This document shows positions 26,725-37,537 of a DNA stretch of 64,000 bases, in pieces; position 1 is the first letter of the stretch, and the number at the start of each line of letters is the position of its first letter. The notes below the pieces were generated by a model that was not told the origin of the DNA, searched no databases, and was given only the letters and a program-made list of their open reading frames with translations. Made by a program: the position numbers and the translations under genes. The DNA is from Paludibacter sp. (GTDB lineage Bacteria > Bacteroidota > Bacteroidia > Bacteroidales > Paludibacteraceae). Location: assembly GCA_010365115.1 (NCBI GenBank), contig JAAFGX010000005.1, forward strand, positions 29,301 to 93,300, in the 5' to 3' direction.

Positions 26725-27561
26725 ATGACCAAACAAGAATTATTTGAAAACATACAACGCAAGAAATCATTTCTTTGCGTGGGATTGGACACTGATGTGA
26801 ATAAAATTCCCGAACATTTGTTCGACGAATCGGAAGATCCAATTTTCGAGTTCAACAAAGCAATTATCGATGCAACAGCTGATCTTTGCGTAGCTTACAA
26901 ACCCAATTTGGCATTTTACGAAAGTCTTGGATTGGAGGGTTGGGAAGTATTGGAACGCACAGTTGACTATATCCGCGAAAATTATCCCGATCAATTTATT
27001 ATTGCCGATGCAAAACGTGGCGATATTGGAAATACATCGGCCATGTATGCCCGTACATTCTTTGGCAATATGGAATTCGATTCGGTAACCGTTGCTCCAT
27101 ATATGGGCGAAGATTCTGTAACTCCATTCCTCACTTACGAAGGAAAATGGGTGACATTACTGGCTTTAACTTCAAACAAAGGTGCTGACGATTTTCAGTT
27201 TATGAAAGATGAAGAAACTGGAGAAAAATTATTTGAAAAAGTACTAAAGACCTCATTAAAGTGGGGATCGGATGAAAATATGATGTATGTGGTTGGTGCC
27301 ACAAAAGCAGAAATGCTAACCGACGTACGAGCAATTGTTCCTGAACATTTCTTATTAGTTCCCGGAGTTGGAGCGCAAGGCGGAAGTTTGGCAGAAGTTG
27401 CCAAATATGGTTTAAATAACACATGTGGATTATTAGTAAACTCTTCGCGCCAGATAATTTATGCTTCTTCTGAAAATGATTATGCAAAAGCTGCGCGAAT
27501 AGAAGCCGAAAAAGTACAAATAGAAATGGAATTTCTCCTTAAACAAGCTGAGTTAATTTAA
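26725..27561 (+). CDS. pyrF: Orotidine 5'-phosphate decarboxylase (group 2)
   Basis: 278-aa cytoplasmic enzyme making UMP from OMP, the last step of pyrimidine synthesis. It has CVGLDTD at the N-terminus and the catalytic [10 protein letters not shown] (~residues 95-104), and GVGAQGG near the phosphate site. Length matches the longer group-2 family. It sits just after the palindromic element downstream of prfA and ends at a strong bidirectional terminator. Confidence 0.95.
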   Translation: MTKQELFENIQRKKSFLCVGLDTDVNKIPEHLFDESEDPIFEFNKAIIDATADLCVAYKPNLAFYESLGLEGWEVLERTVDYIRENYPDQFIIADAKRGDIGNTSAMYARTFFGNMEFDSVTVAPYMGEDSVTPFLTYEGKWVTLLALTSNKGADDFQFMKDEETGEKLFEKVLKTSLKWGSDENMMYVVGATKAEMLTDVRAIVPEHFLLVPGVGAQGGSLAEVAKYGLNNTCGLLVNSSRQIIYASSENDYAKAARIEAEKVQIEMEFLLKQAELI

Positions 27562-27580
27562 TTTTTAGATACATATATTA

Positions 27581-27628
27581 AACAAAAGAAAAGCTCTTAA
27601 TCATCTGATTAAGAGCTTTTCTTTTGTT
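27581..27628. terminator. Bidirectional terminator between pyrF and the TPR gene
   Basis: A perfect 23-bp inverted repeat (aacaaaagaaaagctcttaa... with its complement) around a 2-nt centre, with A- and T-rich arms so that it works in both directions between convergent genes. Confidence 0.85.
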
Positions 27629-27641
27629 ATACGGTTTTTAA

Positions 27642-28862
27642 TTACATTGCATCAATTTCTGTCTTAATAGCTTCGAATTCTTTATCCATTTTCAATCGAT
27701 AGTACAATGTTTTTAATGTTTTTTTGTACTCAATTTCAGTAGGTTTAAGTTCGGCTGCTTTCTTGAAGTAAGGTACTGACTCTTTAAAAACATTTTCTGC
27801 TTTTAATTGTGCAGCATTATACAGTTTGATATCTTTAATGTTATTGGCATCTTCAAGCATTTTCACTGCTTTATTATAATACAAACGACCTTTTCCTGCA
27901 TAAGCATCTGCCATTGTTGGATCAACTTCAATAGCTTTATCAAACGAAGCAAGTGCATCATCAATTTTTCCTAACGATTCATCCAAATTTCCTTTTACAT
28001 AGCGGTATTGTGCCATATTAGGCTCACGCTCAATTGCTGTATTCAAATAAATTAAGGCTTCAGGAATTTTTGAAGAATAAATAAAATAGTTAATTAAATT
28101 CTGCAAAAACCAAGCTTCAGATGGGAATTTTTCAAATCCTTCTTTCAATGTTTTTACAAAGTTTACTGTATCTTTCTTACCTACATACTCTTCATATAAT
28201 AGTTGATATACAGCCAAAGTTTCATATTTTTTATCTTTCAGATTTTCATATAAACTTATAGCTTTATCATGCATTTTAGCGTTTGTTGAAGCTATTGCTG
28301 TATAATACATGATCATATTATACGTAGAGTCCATCGGAATTTCATTTTCCATCATCGGTAATTTAGGAATTTCAAGAAAAACTTCAAATGCTTTTACCGC
28401 TTCCTCATATTTTTTCTTTTCGAACAAATAAGCACCGTAAGCAATTAAATTTTGCTGTGTGGTATAATATTCCTTGATTTTAGTCTTGATGTCTTTATTG
28501 TATCTAGGTTTTACTCTGCCTTTAGCATCTGGCAACTGATCAAGTTTGTAAGCTTCTAAAAAATAATTATAAGATTCAATGATCGCTTGTCCTTTTACAT
28601 CGGCATCAAAAGGCTGATTCAAAATTGCCTTCCCATACAATACATCATTTTCTTTGTTACCAATTAAACCGCCGACATACCAGGTGTAAGCTTCTTTATT
28701 TGTTGTTGAATCCTGTAACGCTAATTTAATAGCTTCACGAGCACCTGCAAAATCTGGATTTTCCATTAAAGCTTTATTCTTTGCTTTCGAAACGTTAGCT
28801 TTTTGAGCAAAAGAAAAAGTAAAGCTCGCTACTAAAAATAGTGATAAAATAATTTTTTTCAT
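27642..28862 (-). CDS. Exported TPR-repeat protein
   Basis: About 406 aa with a signal peptide (MKKIILSLFLVASFTFSFAQ) and several tetratricopeptide repeats. The clearest are PNMAQYRYVKGNLDESLGKIDDALASFDKAI and TMADAYAGKGRLYYNKA, near residues 270-340. It is probably a periplasmic scaffold, as is common in Bacteroidetes. The ORF track starts at 28910; ATG 28862 is preferred because it begins the signal peptide. It is downstream of gyrA on the same strand. Confidence 0.85.
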   Translation of the reverse strand: MKKIILSLFLVASFTFSFAQKANVSKAKNKALMENPDFAGAREAIKLALQDSTTNKEAYTWYVGGLIGNKENDVLYGKAILNQPFDADVKGQAIIESYNYFLEAYKLDQLPDAKGRVKPRYNKDIKTKIKEYYTTQQNLIAYGAYLFEKKKYEEAVKAFEVFLEIPKLPMMENEIPMDSTYNMIMYYTAIASTNAKMHDKAISLYENLKDKKYETLAVYQLLYEEYVGKKDTVNFVKTLKEGFEKFPSEAWFLQNLINYFIYSSKIPEALIYLNTAIEREPNMAQYRYVKGNLDESLGKIDDALASFDKAIEVDPTMADAYAGKGRLYYNKAVKMLEDANNIKDIKLYNAAQLKAENVFKESVPYFKKAAELKPTEIEYKKTLKTLYYRLKMDKEFEAIKTEIDAM

Positions 28863-28934
28863 GACGAGTATTTTTAAAATTTTAGTTTTTAATGAGTGAA
28901 CTGATTTCATATAATCAGTTCACTCAAATGATAA

Positions 28935-31550
28935 TTAATTTTCTGTATTTTCTGTTTCAGTAACTATATCTTCAGACGGGTTTTCGACAATCTGATCTTC
29001 GTCCATTGATATTTCTTCCAACGCTTCTTCTGATACTTCCTCTACAACTTCAGAAAGAACTTTACAAACCGAAGCTATCTCATCGTTGCGTTTTTCAAGG
29101 TTTATAAGACGAACTCCCTGAGTTGCACGCCCCATAATTCTAAAATTAGCTACTTTTATACGAATGGTGATTCCAGATTTATTGATAATCATCAAGTCAT
29201 TATCATCAGTAACACTTTTGATAGTAACCAACTTACCTGTTTTTTCGGTGATGTTTATTGTTTTAACACCTTTACCACCACGGTTTGTAACACGATACAC
29301 CGGAATTGTCTCACCTTTTTCATCCAAAAGCAATTTGCCCTCTTCATCAACTTCGTCAAGCAAAGTACGTTTACCATAACCTAACTGTGAAACAACCATG
29401 ATGTTTTTGTTGTCTTCCTTGTTTACACAAATCATGCCAACCACTTCATCCTGTCCATCATCATCAAGTGTCATACCACGTACACCTGTTGCTGTACGGC
29501 CCATTTTACGTACCTTAGATTCATTGAAACGAATAGCGCGACCATTACGGTTGGCCATCAATACTTCAGAATTGCCATCGGTTAAACGAACTTGTATTAC
29601 CTGGTCATCTTCACGAATAGTAATCGCATTTACACCATTCTGACGAGGACGTGAATAGGCTTCGAGAGAAGTTTTCTTGATAACACCATTTTTAGTTCCG
29701 AAAACCAGATAATGCGATTTTGTATATTCCGGATCGTTCAATCCTTTTACACGAATAAAGGCATTTACTTTATCGGAACCATCAATGTTGAGCATGTTTT
29801 GAATAGCACGACCTTTGGAATTTTTACTTCCTTCAGGAATATCGTATACTTTCAACCAATAGCATTTACCCTTTTGTGTAAAGAACAACATGGTATTGTG
29901 CATTGATGCCGGATAAATATATTCAATAAAGTCAGCATCGCGCGAATCGCTTCCTTTTGAACCAACGCCACCACGTCCCTGAGCTCTAAACTCGGTCAAA
30001 GCCGTACGTTTAATATAACCAAGATGCGAAATGGTAATAATCATTTCATCATCTGCATAAAAATCTTCAGGATTGAATTCTTCAGAAGAATAAACAATTT
30101 GGGTACGACGGGCATCACCATATTTAGCTCTCACTTCCATCAATTCATCTTTGATGATTTGCATACGCAATTCTACTTTTTCTAGAATTTCTTTTAATCC
30201 TGCAATCAAGTTCAAGACTTCTTCATATTCTGCACGAAGTTTATCTTGTTCCAGTCCGGTAAGTTGACGCAAACGCATTTCTACAATAGCGCGCGATTGA
30301 ATATCGGACAGACCAAAGCGTTCCATTAAGCGTTTACGAGCTTCTTCCGGAGTTTTAGAATCACGAATAATTTGAATTGCTTCGTCCAAATTATCCAAAA
30401 TAATCATAAATCCTTCCAATAAATGAGCGCGTTTTTCAGCCTCACCTAATTCGAATTTAGTACGACGAATAACCACATCATGACGATGTTCAACGAAATA
30501 ATGAATCAAATCTTTCACGTTCAACATACGTGGGCGACCATGAACCAATGCAATGTTATTTACACTGAATGAAGTCTGTAGCGATGTATATTTGAACAAT
30601 TTATTTAATACAACACTTGAGTTGGCATCACGTTTTATATCAATAACGATACGCATACCTTCGCGGTCGGATTCGTCGTTAATATGTGAAATACCTTCTA
30701 CTTTTTTATCTTCAACCAAAGCAACAACTGCTTTGATTAATTCCACTTTATTTACCTGATAAGGAATTTCATTGACAATGATTTTTTCACGTCCCTGTGC
30801 ATCAGTTTCAATTTCTACTTTCGATCGAACCACAATGCGTCCACGACCAGTTTCAAATGCTTCTTTTACACCGGCATAACCGTAAATAATACCACCGGTA
30901 GGAAAATCGGGAGCTTTAATATACTTCAGAATTTCTGAAATTTCAATATTATTATCGTCGATATAAGCAATAGTGGCATCAACTACTTCTGTCAAGTTAT
31001 GCGGCGCCATATTGGTAGCCATACCAACGGCAATACCTGACGAACCATTAACCAATAAGTTTGGGATACGACTTGGCAAAACAGTTGGTTCTTTTAACGT
31101 ATCATCAAAGTTCAATTGAAAATCAACTGTATCTTTGTTGATGTCAATCAACATATCTTCTGATAATTTACGCAAACGAGCTTCGGTATAACGCATTGCA
31201 GCAGGGCTGTCACCGTCAATTGAACCAAAGTTACCCTGACCATCCACCAATGGATAACGCATCGACCAGTGTTGAGCCATACGAACCAGCGTACCATAAA
31301 TGGAAGAGTCACCATGCGGGTGATACTTACCCATTACTTCCCCAACGATTCTGGCAGATTTTTTATACGGTTTATCCGAATTGTTTCCCAATTCATTCAT
31401 CCCAAATAATACCCTGCGGTGTACGGGTTTAAAACCATCGCGCACATCGGGCAACGCACGCGAAACAATCACCGACATTGAATAATCGATGTACGAAGAC
31501 TTCATTTCTTCGTCAATGTTTACCTTAATAATTCTGTCTTGATCTATCAT
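28935..31550 (-). CDS. gyrA: DNA gyrase subunit A
   Basis: 871-aa breakage-reunion subunit of gyrase. The N-terminal winged helix has the catalytic Tyr in [10 protein letters not shown] and the quinolone region [17 protein letters not shown] (Ser at the E. coli 83 position, Gly at the 87 position). The C-terminal beta-pinwheel has a GyrA-box-like QGRGGVG. An acidic C-terminal tail ([16 protein letters not shown]) ends the protein. A ParC assignment is less likely because of the full-length pinwheel and box. Confidence 0.93.
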   Translation of the reverse strand: MIDQDRIIKVNIDEEMKSSYIDYSMSVIVSRALPDVRDGFKPVHRRVLFGMNELGNNSDKPYKKSARIVGEVMGKYHPHGDSSIYGTLVRMAQHWSMRYPLVDGQGNFGSIDGDSPAAMRYTEARLRKLSEDMLIDINKDTVDFQLNFDDTLKEPTVLPSRIPNLLVNGSSGIAVGMATNMAPHNLTEVVDATIAYIDDNNIEISEILKYIKAPDFPTGGIIYGYAGVKEAFETGRGRIVVRSKVEIETDAQGREKIIVNEIPYQVNKVELIKAVVALVEDKKVEGISHINDESDREGMRIVIDIKRDANSSVVLNKLFKYTSLQTSFSVNNIALVHGRPRMLNVKDLIHYFVEHRHDVVIRRTKFELGEAEKRAHLLEGFMIILDNLDEAIQIIRDSKTPEEARKRLMERFGLSDIQSRAIVEMRLRQLTGLEQDKLRAEYEEVLNLIAGLKEILEKVELRMQIIKDELMEVRAKYGDARRTQIVYSSEEFNPEDFYADDEMIITISHLGYIKRTALTEFRAQGRGGVGSKGSDSRDADFIEYIYPASMHNTMLFFTQKGKCYWLKVYDIPEGSKNSKGRAIQNMLNIDGSDKVNAFIRVKGLNDPEYTKSHYLVFGTKNGVIKKTSLEAYSRPRQNGVNAITIREDDQVIQVRLTDGNSEVLMANRNGRAIRFNESKVRKMGRTATGVRGMTLDDDGQDEVVGMICVNKEDNKNIMVVSQLGYGKRTLLDEVDEEGKLLLDEKGETIPVYRVTNRGGKGVKTINITEKTGKLVTIKSVTDDNDLMIINKSGITIRIKVANFRIMGRATQGVRLINLEKRNDEIASVCKVLSEVVEEVSEEALEEISMDEDQIVENPSEDIVTETENTEN

Positions 31551-31740
31551 CTACTTTTTAATTTTATTTCTATCTAAAAAATCGCACTAAAGTACTGCTT
31601 TTTCTTGGATTAGACAAGGAAAAAAACAAAAAATTATGAATTGTAAATATCGTTAAATTAAGGTATGTTTATATTTTAAATAATATCGGAATTATGAAAT
31701 TATATATAAGTTCAATTTGCTGATTTAATGAGAATTAAAT

Positions 31741-31764
31741 AGAAATTGACAACGATCAATTTCT
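31741..31764. terminator. Possible hairpin downstream of the DoxX gene
   Basis: A 9-bp inverted repeat (agaaattga / tcaatttct) with a 6-nt loop, 25 bp past the DoxX stop. It is AT-rich with no clear U-tract, so weak. Confidence 0.35.
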
Positions 31765-31788
31765 TATCTATTTTTTTAAAAGTCTTTA

Positions 31789-32256
31789 TTAAACTTGTTT
31801 TCCATTAGTAAGTTTACAATTTTTACAATATTTCTCACAAAATAATCCAAACACGTTGTCAAGTGAATATTTTCCGGGACCCAGAATAGCCAAAACAACA
31901 TATAACGATAAATAAAGACTGGAAAGTTCTACCTTAGAGAAAGGATTACCTGCATGAATTACAAAAGCAGCTACTATCATTCCAATAATCAACGGAATAG
32001 TAGCTACACGGGTAAATAAGCCTATAATTAGCAGTAGCGAGCAACCAAATTCAGCGAAAATGATTAAAACCAGAGAAGCTGAAGAGCCAACCCCAATCGG
32101 ATCGGGGAAGCCTGCACTCATTAATTGAAAATTTTCTATTTTATGCCAACCATGCGTGAGCATGAAAAAGCCTAAAGTCAAGCGAAATAACAATAAACCT
32201 ATATTGTGGAGTATATTTTCATCCAACCAACCACACCATTTACAATTCTTTTTCAT
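31789..32256 (-). CDS. DoxX-family membrane protein
   Basis: 155-aa inner-membrane protein with four hydrophobic segments. Its pattern LLFRLTLGFFMLTHGWHKIENF is the DoxX/SURF4-like start, and FAEFGCSLLLIIGLFTRVATIPL follows. Unusually it carries Cys at both termini (CKWCGW near the start, CEKYCKNCKL near the end), which could bind metal or form disulfides. Members are linked to redox and quinone functions, but the role is not established. Confidence 0.85.
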   Translation of the reverse strand: MKKNCKWCGWLDENILHNIGLLLFRLTLGFFMLTHGWHKIENFQLMSAGFPDPIGVGSSASLVLIIFAEFGCSLLLIIGLFTRVATIPLIIGMIVAAFVIHAGNPFSKVELSSLYLSLYVVLAILGPGKYSLDNVFGLFCEKYCKNCKLTNGKQV

Positions 32257-32355
32257 TTTAAAATTGTTTAAATAATTTACTTTTAAACAAGATTAAATAA
32301 ATGATTGTTCAGATTACAAAAAATTGAATGGAAAAATAGAAAAGAAATTTTATAG

Positions 32356-33174
32356 TCAATCAAGAAATCCTCCTGCAACAAAACTCTCTTCAAACAAATC
32401 ATTTTTCTCGGGCATTTCATTAAAAATCCCATATACCGAAGAACCTGAACCGGACATGGATGCATACATCGCTCCCATTTCGTATAAATCGTTTTTAATT
32501 TTTTCAATGGCGGGATATTTAGCAAAAACGGATTTTTCGAAATCATTTTTAATAGCTGTCTTCCATTCAGAAATTGGATTTGTAATTAATTCTGACAACG
32601 AAAATTCTGGCTTTTGTGGAACAACAAGAGAATATGCTTCGGGAGTAGAAACATGAATATCGGGTTTTACCAACAAAAGAAACTTTCCTTTCAACGATAA
32701 CTGAATGGGTGTGAACACATTGCCTATTCCGGTTGCGAATACAGGTCTATTCTTAATGAAAACAGGGCAATCGGCTCCAAGTTTGACCGCTAATTTTTCG
32801 AGTCGGCTTGGCGTTATTTTTAATTTAAACAGTTCATTAAGAGTCTTTAGCATAAATGCAGCATCAGACGATCCACCACCTAAACCTGCCCCAAAAGGAA
32901 TTTGCTTAATAAGTGTAATGTCAACAGCAGGAAACTGATATCCTGAACGCAATAAATGATATGCTTTTATTATTAAATTATTTTCAGGATCACCTTCAAG
33001 AACAATCCCTGAAGAAGAAAAACTATAATCAGAACATGATTCGGAAACCTCTACTTCAAGCACATCGGTTAAACCAATTGGATAAAAAATGGTTTCGATA
33101 TTATGATAACCATCGGGACGTTTTTCAACAACATTTAGTCCAAGATTTATTTTAGCATTTGGAAAAACAATCAT
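32356..33174 (-). CDS. ispE: 4-diphosphocytidyl-2-C-methyl-D-erythritol kinase
   Basis: 272-aa GHMP kinase of the MEP isoprenoid pathway. It has [24 protein letters not shown] at the N-terminus and the ATP loop [14 protein letters not shown] (~residues 93-106), plus SGSGSSVYG near the C-terminus. A -7 box lies on the minus strand at 33197-33204. Confidence 0.95.
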   Translation of the reverse strand: MIVFPNAKINLGLNVVEKRPDGYHNIETIFYPIGLTDVLEVEVSESCSDYSFSSSGIVLEGDPENNLIIKAYHLLRSGYQFPAVDITLIKQIPFGAGLGGGSSDAAFMLKTLNELFKLKITPSRLEKLAVKLGADCPVFIKNRPVFATGIGNVFTPIQLSLKGKFLLLVKPDIHVSTPEAYSLVVPQKPEFSLSELITNPISEWKTAIKNDFEKSVFAKYPAIEKIKNDLYEMGAMYASMSGSGSSVYGIFNEMPEKNDLFEESFVAGGFLD

Positions 33175-33196
33175 AAATACTTTTTTTTTTAGATTC

Positions 33197-33204
33197 CAAA
33201 AGTA
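33197..33204 (-). promoter_or_regulatory. -7 promoter box of ispE
   Basis: TACTTTTG on the minus strand, 23 nt upstream of the ispE start codon. Confidence 0.6.
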
Positions 33205-33318
33205 ATGCTTTTTTTTGAATTCAAAAATCTTAAAATATAGTCTCGAATCAAATATTTGAACAAGTTATCAACAATTTGCTGTTTATAAATTCACCTTTAG
33301 TATGTCGAAATTCTTTTG

Positions 33319-33326
33319 TACTTTTG
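33319..33326 (+). promoter_or_regulatory. -7 promoter box of dnaB
   Basis: TACTTTTG, 50 nt upstream of the dnaB ATG, forming a divergent promoter region with ispE. Confidence 0.6.
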
Positions 33327-33375
33327 AAACCCGCAATTAGAAATATCTAATTGTGAAATAACAACAATATTTTAA

Positions 33376-34932
33376 ATGGCTGAGAAACGCAATTATAACA
33401 AAAAAACTACAGGTCCCGCTCCTATTTCTGCAAACGAATTTGGCAAACTTCCACCGCAAGCTCCTGAATTGGAAGAAGCTGTATTGGGAGCAATTATGAT
33501 AGAAAAAGACGCATATTCGCTTATTTCTGAAATTCTAAAACCAGAATGTTTCTACAAAGTGGCACATCAAAAGATATTTGAAGCTATCATGTTGCTGGCA
33601 ATGCATCAGGAACCCGTGGATATGCATACCGTTACCGAACAATTGCGAAAAAGCGGTACTATCGACGATGTGGGTGGACCTTATTATATCACTTTATTAA
33701 CTGCAAAAGTTTCTTCGGCAGCCCATTTGGAATATCATGCCCGGATTATTGTTCAAAAATTCCTGGCGCGGGAATTAATACGAATTTCAACAGAAATTCA
33801 GACCAAAGCTTTCGATGACAAATCTGATGTGGACGATTTAATGCAGGAAGCTGAAGGTTTGCTTTTTGAGGTTTCACAACGTAACCTTAAAAAAGACGTT
33901 ACTCAAATCAATCCGATAATTGACGAAGCCATTCAACGTATGCAAATAGCTGCTAATAAGCAAGGTGCAAGTGGTGTGGCGACCGGTTTTCATAGTTTGG
34001 ACAAGATTACTTCGGGCTGGCAAAAATCCGATTTGATTATTATTGCAGCTCGTCCCGCCATGGGAAAAACAGCTTTTGTGCTTTCGATGGCGAAAAATAT
34101 GGGAGTAGATTACAATCAACCAGTTGCTATTTTCTCGCTAGAGATGTCCAACGTTCAGTTGGTGAATCGTTTAATAATGAATGTTTGCGAGTTGGAAGGT
34201 GAAAAAGTAAAAAACGGTCAGTTAAACGCCGAAGAATGGAACAAACTGGATAAAGATATTAAGGAATTAATTGATGCGCCAATCTATGTGGATGACACAC
34301 CAAGTTTGTCGGTTTTTGAGCTAAGAAGTAAAGCGCGTCGTTTGGTGAAAGAACACAAGGTTCAATGTTTAATTATTGACTACCTTCAATTGATGAATGC
34401 AAGCGGTATGAGTTTTGGAAGCCGCGAACAAGAAGTAAGTATCATTTCCCGCTCATTAAAAGGATTAGCGAAAGAACTCGACATTCCGATTATTGCACTA
34501 TCACAATTGAATCGTGGCGTGGAAGGTCGCTCGGGGTTAGAAGGAAAACGTCCACAACTTTCAGATTTACGTGAATCGGGAGCTATTGAGCAGGATGCGG
34601 ATATGGTTTGCTTCATTCACCGACCCGAATATTATCATCTGACAGAAGATGCACAGGGCAATTCATTGCTTGGAATTGCCGAAATTATTATTGCAAAACA
34701 TCGAAATGGTGCAACCGGCGATGTACAGTTGAAATTTAGAGCCACTTATGCAAAATTCTTGAATAAAGATGATCGAGATAAAGATGATAATCCTTTTAAC
34801 CCAGGTTATCAGATTATCTCTTCGAAAATGAATGATACAGATGGTGACTTTTATAAAGATAATGCAGTGCTGAACCCACAAAATGCAAGTCCGTTTCCTG
34901 GAGCTGGAAGGAATGATGATGTGCCTTTTTAA
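33376..34932 (+). CDS. dnaB: Replicative DNA helicase
   Basis: 518-aa hexameric helicase. The N-terminal domain (PQAPELEEAVLGAIMIEKDAY, ~residues 27-130) binds primase. The RecA-like C-terminal domain has Walker A ARPAMGKTAF (~231-240), Walker B LIIDYLQLM (~334-342) and the SQLNRGVEGR / LRESGAIEQDAD motifs. No intein is present at the usual sites. An acidic C-terminal tail follows. Confidence 0.97.
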   Translation: MAEKRNYNKKTTGPAPISANEFGKLPPQAPELEEAVLGAIMIEKDAYSLISEILKPECFYKVAHQKIFEAIMLLAMHQEPVDMHTVTEQLRKSGTIDDVGGPYYITLLTAKVSSAAHLEYHARIIVQKFLARELIRISTEIQTKAFDDKSDVDDLMQEAEGLLFEVSQRNLKKDVTQINPIIDEAIQRMQIAANKQGASGVATGFHSLDKITSGWQKSDLIIIAARPAMGKTAFVLSMAKNMGVDYNQPVAIFSLEMSNVQLVNRLIMNVCELEGEKVKNGQLNAEEWNKLDKDIKELIDAPIYVDDTPSLSVFELRSKARRLVKEHKVQCLIIDYLQLMNASGMSFGSREQEVSIISRSLKGLAKELDIPIIALSQLNRGVEGRSGLEGKRPQLSDLRESGAIEQDADMVCFIHRPEYYHLTEDAQGNSLLGIAEIIIAKHRNGATGDVQLKFRATYAKFLNKDDRDKDDNPFNPGYQIISSKMNDTDGDFYKDNAVLNPQNASPFPGAGRNDDVPF

Positions 34933-34965
34933 GAAGTTTATAGTTAGTAGTATTTGGTTAGTAGT

Positions 34966-35012
34966 AAAGAAAGATAGCAGAAATTGAAATTCAATTTCTG
35001 CTATCTTTCTTT
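34966..35012. terminator. Bidirectional terminator between dnaB and the nucleoside permease gene
   Basis: A perfect 23-bp inverted repeat with a single-base centre, with A-rich start and T-rich end, between two convergent genes. It has the same architecture as 27581-27628. Confidence 0.85.
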
Positions 35013-35027
35013 ATTTTGGTATCAAAA

Positions 35028-36281
35028 TCAATGACTTACATTTTGTAATTGATTCGGATCGTGTTTGTGTTTGAACAGCACTGCAAATAGTATGGCAACA
35101 ACCAATGCATATACTGCAAAAGTAATCCATATATTTTGCCAGTCTTTTATTCCATTATGAGTAAAAAACCTGTCAATCATAAATCCACTAATTATACTTC
35201 CGGAAACTGCACCAAAACCATTTGTCATAGTCATAAATAATCCCTGCGCACTCGAACGTATTGAAGTATCAGTAGTAGTTTCGATAAATAACGATCCTGA
35301 AATATTGAAAAAATCGAAAGCCATTCCATAAACAATACATGAAACTATTATCATCCACAGTCCGCCTTCGGGATTGCCGAATGCAAATAGTCCGAAGCGA
35401 AAAAACCAGGCTATCATACTGATTAACATCACTTTTTTAATGCCGAATTTTTTAAGGAAAAAGGGAATTGCCAAAATAAATATTGTTTCAGAAATCTGAG
35501 AAATAGACATGATGATAGTAGAATATTTTACGACAAACGAGTCCGCATATTCCGGTATTTTTTTGAAATCATCCAGAAAAGTATCACCATACATATTGGT
35601 CAATTGCAATGCAGCTCCCAACAACATGGAGAAAACAAAGAAAAGTGCCATTTTATAATTAGCAAAAAGTTTGAACGCATTCAATCCTAAGGCTTCCACC
35701 CACGAAGTACTTTTGGTTCTGTTTTCCTGAGGGGGGCATTTGGGCAAAGTAAATGAATAAATACCCAAAATTATTGAAGCAATAGCAGAAATATAAAATT
35801 GATTTTCAGTTGCTTTACTTCCCGAAAGGTTGGTAAACCACATAGCCACAATAAAACCGATTGTCCCCCAAACTCGAATTGGCGGGAAAACTTTTATCAC
35901 ATCAAAATTATTGGATTTCAGTGCATTGTAAGCAATGGAGTTGGAGAGTGCAATTGTAGGCATATAAAATGACATTGCCAATAGCATCATCCAGAAAAAG
36001 GTTTGAGGATCATTTATTTGCGGAAACATCATGAATGTTAATCCGCTCAATATATGCAAAATAGCATACAATTTTTCAGCATTTATCCATCTATCTGCAA
36101 CAATACCTACTATGGCAGGCATAAAAATCGATGAAATACCCAATGTTGAAAATATCGCCCCGAATTCGGCTCCTCCCCACTGTTTGGTTGCAAACCAATA
36201 ATTAGCAATTGTAATTAACCAAGCTCCCCAAACAAAAAACTGAAAGAAACTCATTAGCGTAAGACGAAATTTTAATCCCAT
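35028..36281 (-). CDS. Nucleoside:H+ symporter (NupG/XapB family MFS)
   Basis: 417-aa inner-membrane carrier with about 12 hydrophobic segments. The start LKFRLTLMSFFQFFVWGAWLITIANYW and the following IFSTLGISSIFMPAIVGIVADRW match nucleoside permeases of the NupG type. It is transcribed with the BFN-domain gene upstream (54 bp). The pairing suggests linked nucleoside or nucleic-acid salvage. Confidence 0.88.
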   Translation of the reverse strand: MGLKFRLTLMSFFQFFVWGAWLITIANYWFATKQWGGAEFGAIFSTLGISSIFMPAIVGIVADRWINAEKLYAILHILSGLTFMMFPQINDPQTFFWMMLLAMSFYMPTIALSNSIAYNALKSNNFDVIKVFPPIRVWGTIGFIVAMWFTNLSGSKATENQFYISAIASIILGIYSFTLPKCPPQENRTKSTSWVEALGLNAFKLFANYKMALFFVFSMLLGAALQLTNMYGDTFLDDFKKIPEYADSFVVKYSTIIMSISQISETIFILAIPFFLKKFGIKKVMLISMIAWFFRFGLFAFGNPEGGLWMIIVSCIVYGMAFDFFNISGSLFIETTTDTSIRSSAQGLFMTMTNGFGAVSGSIISGFMIDRFFTHNGIKDWQNIWITFAVYALVVAILFAVLFKHKHDPNQLQNVSH

Positions 36282-36335
36282 GATTTTTAATTCATTAAAT
36301 TGTTATTAATTTGATGGTTACTTATTAAAAACTAA

Positions 36336-36932
36336 TTATTCTGACTTACTTTTTTTCCTTTTTATTGCATCGCGTAAATTCACAGCCAATTCGTATTTTT
36401 CTTCAGCAATTGCCATTTCAAGTAAATCACTGAGCTGTTCAACAACAAGCTTATCCAAATCTTCACTTGTGAGGTTTTCAGCATCTACATTTTCATTATC
36501 AACTTTTTCAGTCGGCTCTTTCTCAATTACTGTTCCTACGATATCGAGTATATCTGACTTAATATAAATCGGACAATCCGAACGAACAGCTAATGCCACA
36601 GCATCTGATGTTCGTGCATCTACTATTAGTATGTTGTCATCTTTCAGAATATGTAATTCCGAAAAAAACACATCATTTATCATATCATATATTAAGACTT
36701 TCTGCAGATCGGCATCAAATAGTTGTAATAGTGTTTTAATTAAATCGTGCGTAAGTGGACGAGGTGATTTTTTATTATTCATTTTCAGGGCAATAGACTG
36801 AGCTTCTGGTTCGCCAATCATAACCGAAAAGCGACGGTTACCGAATTCTTCACTTAATACCAGACCGTATGTGCCAACTACTGTTTGATTATAAACCAGT
36901 CCTGTTATTGTTAGTTTTATTTCTAAATCCAT
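36336..36932 (-). CDS. Bifunctional nuclease (BFN/DUF151) domain protein
   Basis: 198-aa protein. The BFN/DUF151 domain covers ~residues 15-135 (YGLVLSEEFGNRRFSVMIGEPEAQSIAL; DARTSDAVALAVRSDCPIY). The C-terminus (LLEMAIAEEKYELAVNLRDAIKRKK) resembles a UVR motif, as in UvrB/UvrC. BFN proteins in plants have RNase/DNase activity; the bacterial role is unclear. It shares an operon with the nucleoside permease gene. Confidence 0.88.
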   Translation of the reverse strand: MDLEIKLTITGLVYNQTVVGTYGLVLSEEFGNRRFSVMIGEPEAQSIALKMNNKKSPRPLTHDLIKTLLQLFDADLQKVLIYDMINDVFFSELHILKDDNILIVDARTSDAVALAVRSDCPIYIKSDILDIVGTVIEKEPTEKVDNENVDAENLTSEDLDKLVVEQLSDLLEMAIAEEKYELAVNLRDAIKRKKSKSE

Positions 36933-37001
36933 TTTTTTAATATATTATTCGTTTTAAAAACTTATAATTTCTCTACTTCTATGTTTTTTTTTAACGGAGA
37001 G

Positions 37002-37009
37002 CAAATATA
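37002..37009 (-). promoter_or_regulatory. -7 promoter box of the BFN/permease operon
   Basis: TATATTTG on the minus strand, 70 nt upstream of the BFN gene start. Confidence 0.55.
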
Positions 37010-37100
37010 CTGATAATTTTAAAAGTAAAAATTATTTTTTTAATAAAACTTGAAAATTTACACTCAAAAAGCTCGGCATCAAACAATTTATGCAAACTGC

Positions 37101-37131
37101 TTTGTCAATCAAAGATTTATTTGTATCTTTG
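37101..37131 (+). promoter_or_regulatory. Consensus promoter of rpsF-rpsR-rplI
   Basis: TTTG (37101-37104), a 19-nt spacer and TATCTTTG (37124-37131), an almost ideal Bacteroides primary-sigma promoter. It lies inside the ORF-track extension of rpsF, so it excludes the track's start at 37090. Confidence 0.8.
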
Positions 37132-37182
37132 CCCCGCTTTAAGAAAAACTTATTACAAATAACTAAAAAGCTAACAAACAGT

Positions 37183-37533
37183 ATGTTAAACCATTATGAA
37201 ACCGTTTTCATTTTAACTCCCGTTTTGTCTGATGTACAGATGAAGGAAGCGGTAGAAAAATTCAAGACCATTCTGACAGAGAATGGCGCAACAATTACCA
37301 ATGAGGAAAATTGGGGATTGCGCAAATTGGCGTATCCAATCCAAAAGAAATCTACAGGTTTTTATTCGTTGCTTCAATTTGATGCTGAGTCAACAATTAT
37401 CGCTGCTTTGGAAACTCAATTCCGTCGCGATGAACGTGTACTACGTTTCTTATCGTTCCGTTTGGACAAATATGCGTTCGAGTACGCTGAAAAAAGAAAG
37501 AGTGTTAAATCTAAAGAAGTAAAGGAGAACTAA
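37183..37533 (+). CDS. rpsF: 30S ribosomal protein bS6
   Basis: 116-aa ribosomal protein that binds bS18 on the 30S platform. It starts at ATG 37183 ([13 protein letters not shown]), since the track's start lies upstream of a consensus promoter. The basic C-terminal tail [13 protein letters not shown] is visible. First gene of rpsF-rpsR-rplI. No ssb gene lies between rpsF and rpsR, unlike Firmicutes. Confidence 0.96.
   Translation: MLNHYETVFILTPVLSDVQMKEAVEKFKTILTENGATITNEENWGLRKLAYPIQKKSTGFYSLLQFDAESTIIAALETQFRRDERVLRFLSFRLDKYAFEYAEKRKSVKSKEVKEN
37522..37527 (+). promoter_or_regulatory. Shine-Dalgarno-like AAGGAG before rpsR
   Basis: AAGGAG overlapping the end of rpsF, 10 nt from the rpsR ATG. 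Such motifs are rare among the other starts in this window. Confidence 0.6.
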
Positions 37534-37537
37534 AAAC

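Noticed and set aside
31280-31330. Gly at the E. coli GyrA-87 position as a quinolone-resistance mutation
   Set aside because: Gly or other residues at this site are likely natural in this lineage; without close relatives it cannot be called a resistance change.
37090-37182. N-terminal extension of bS6 in the ORF track
   Set aside because: A consensus promoter lies inside it and bS6 proteins begin at [11 protein letters not shown].
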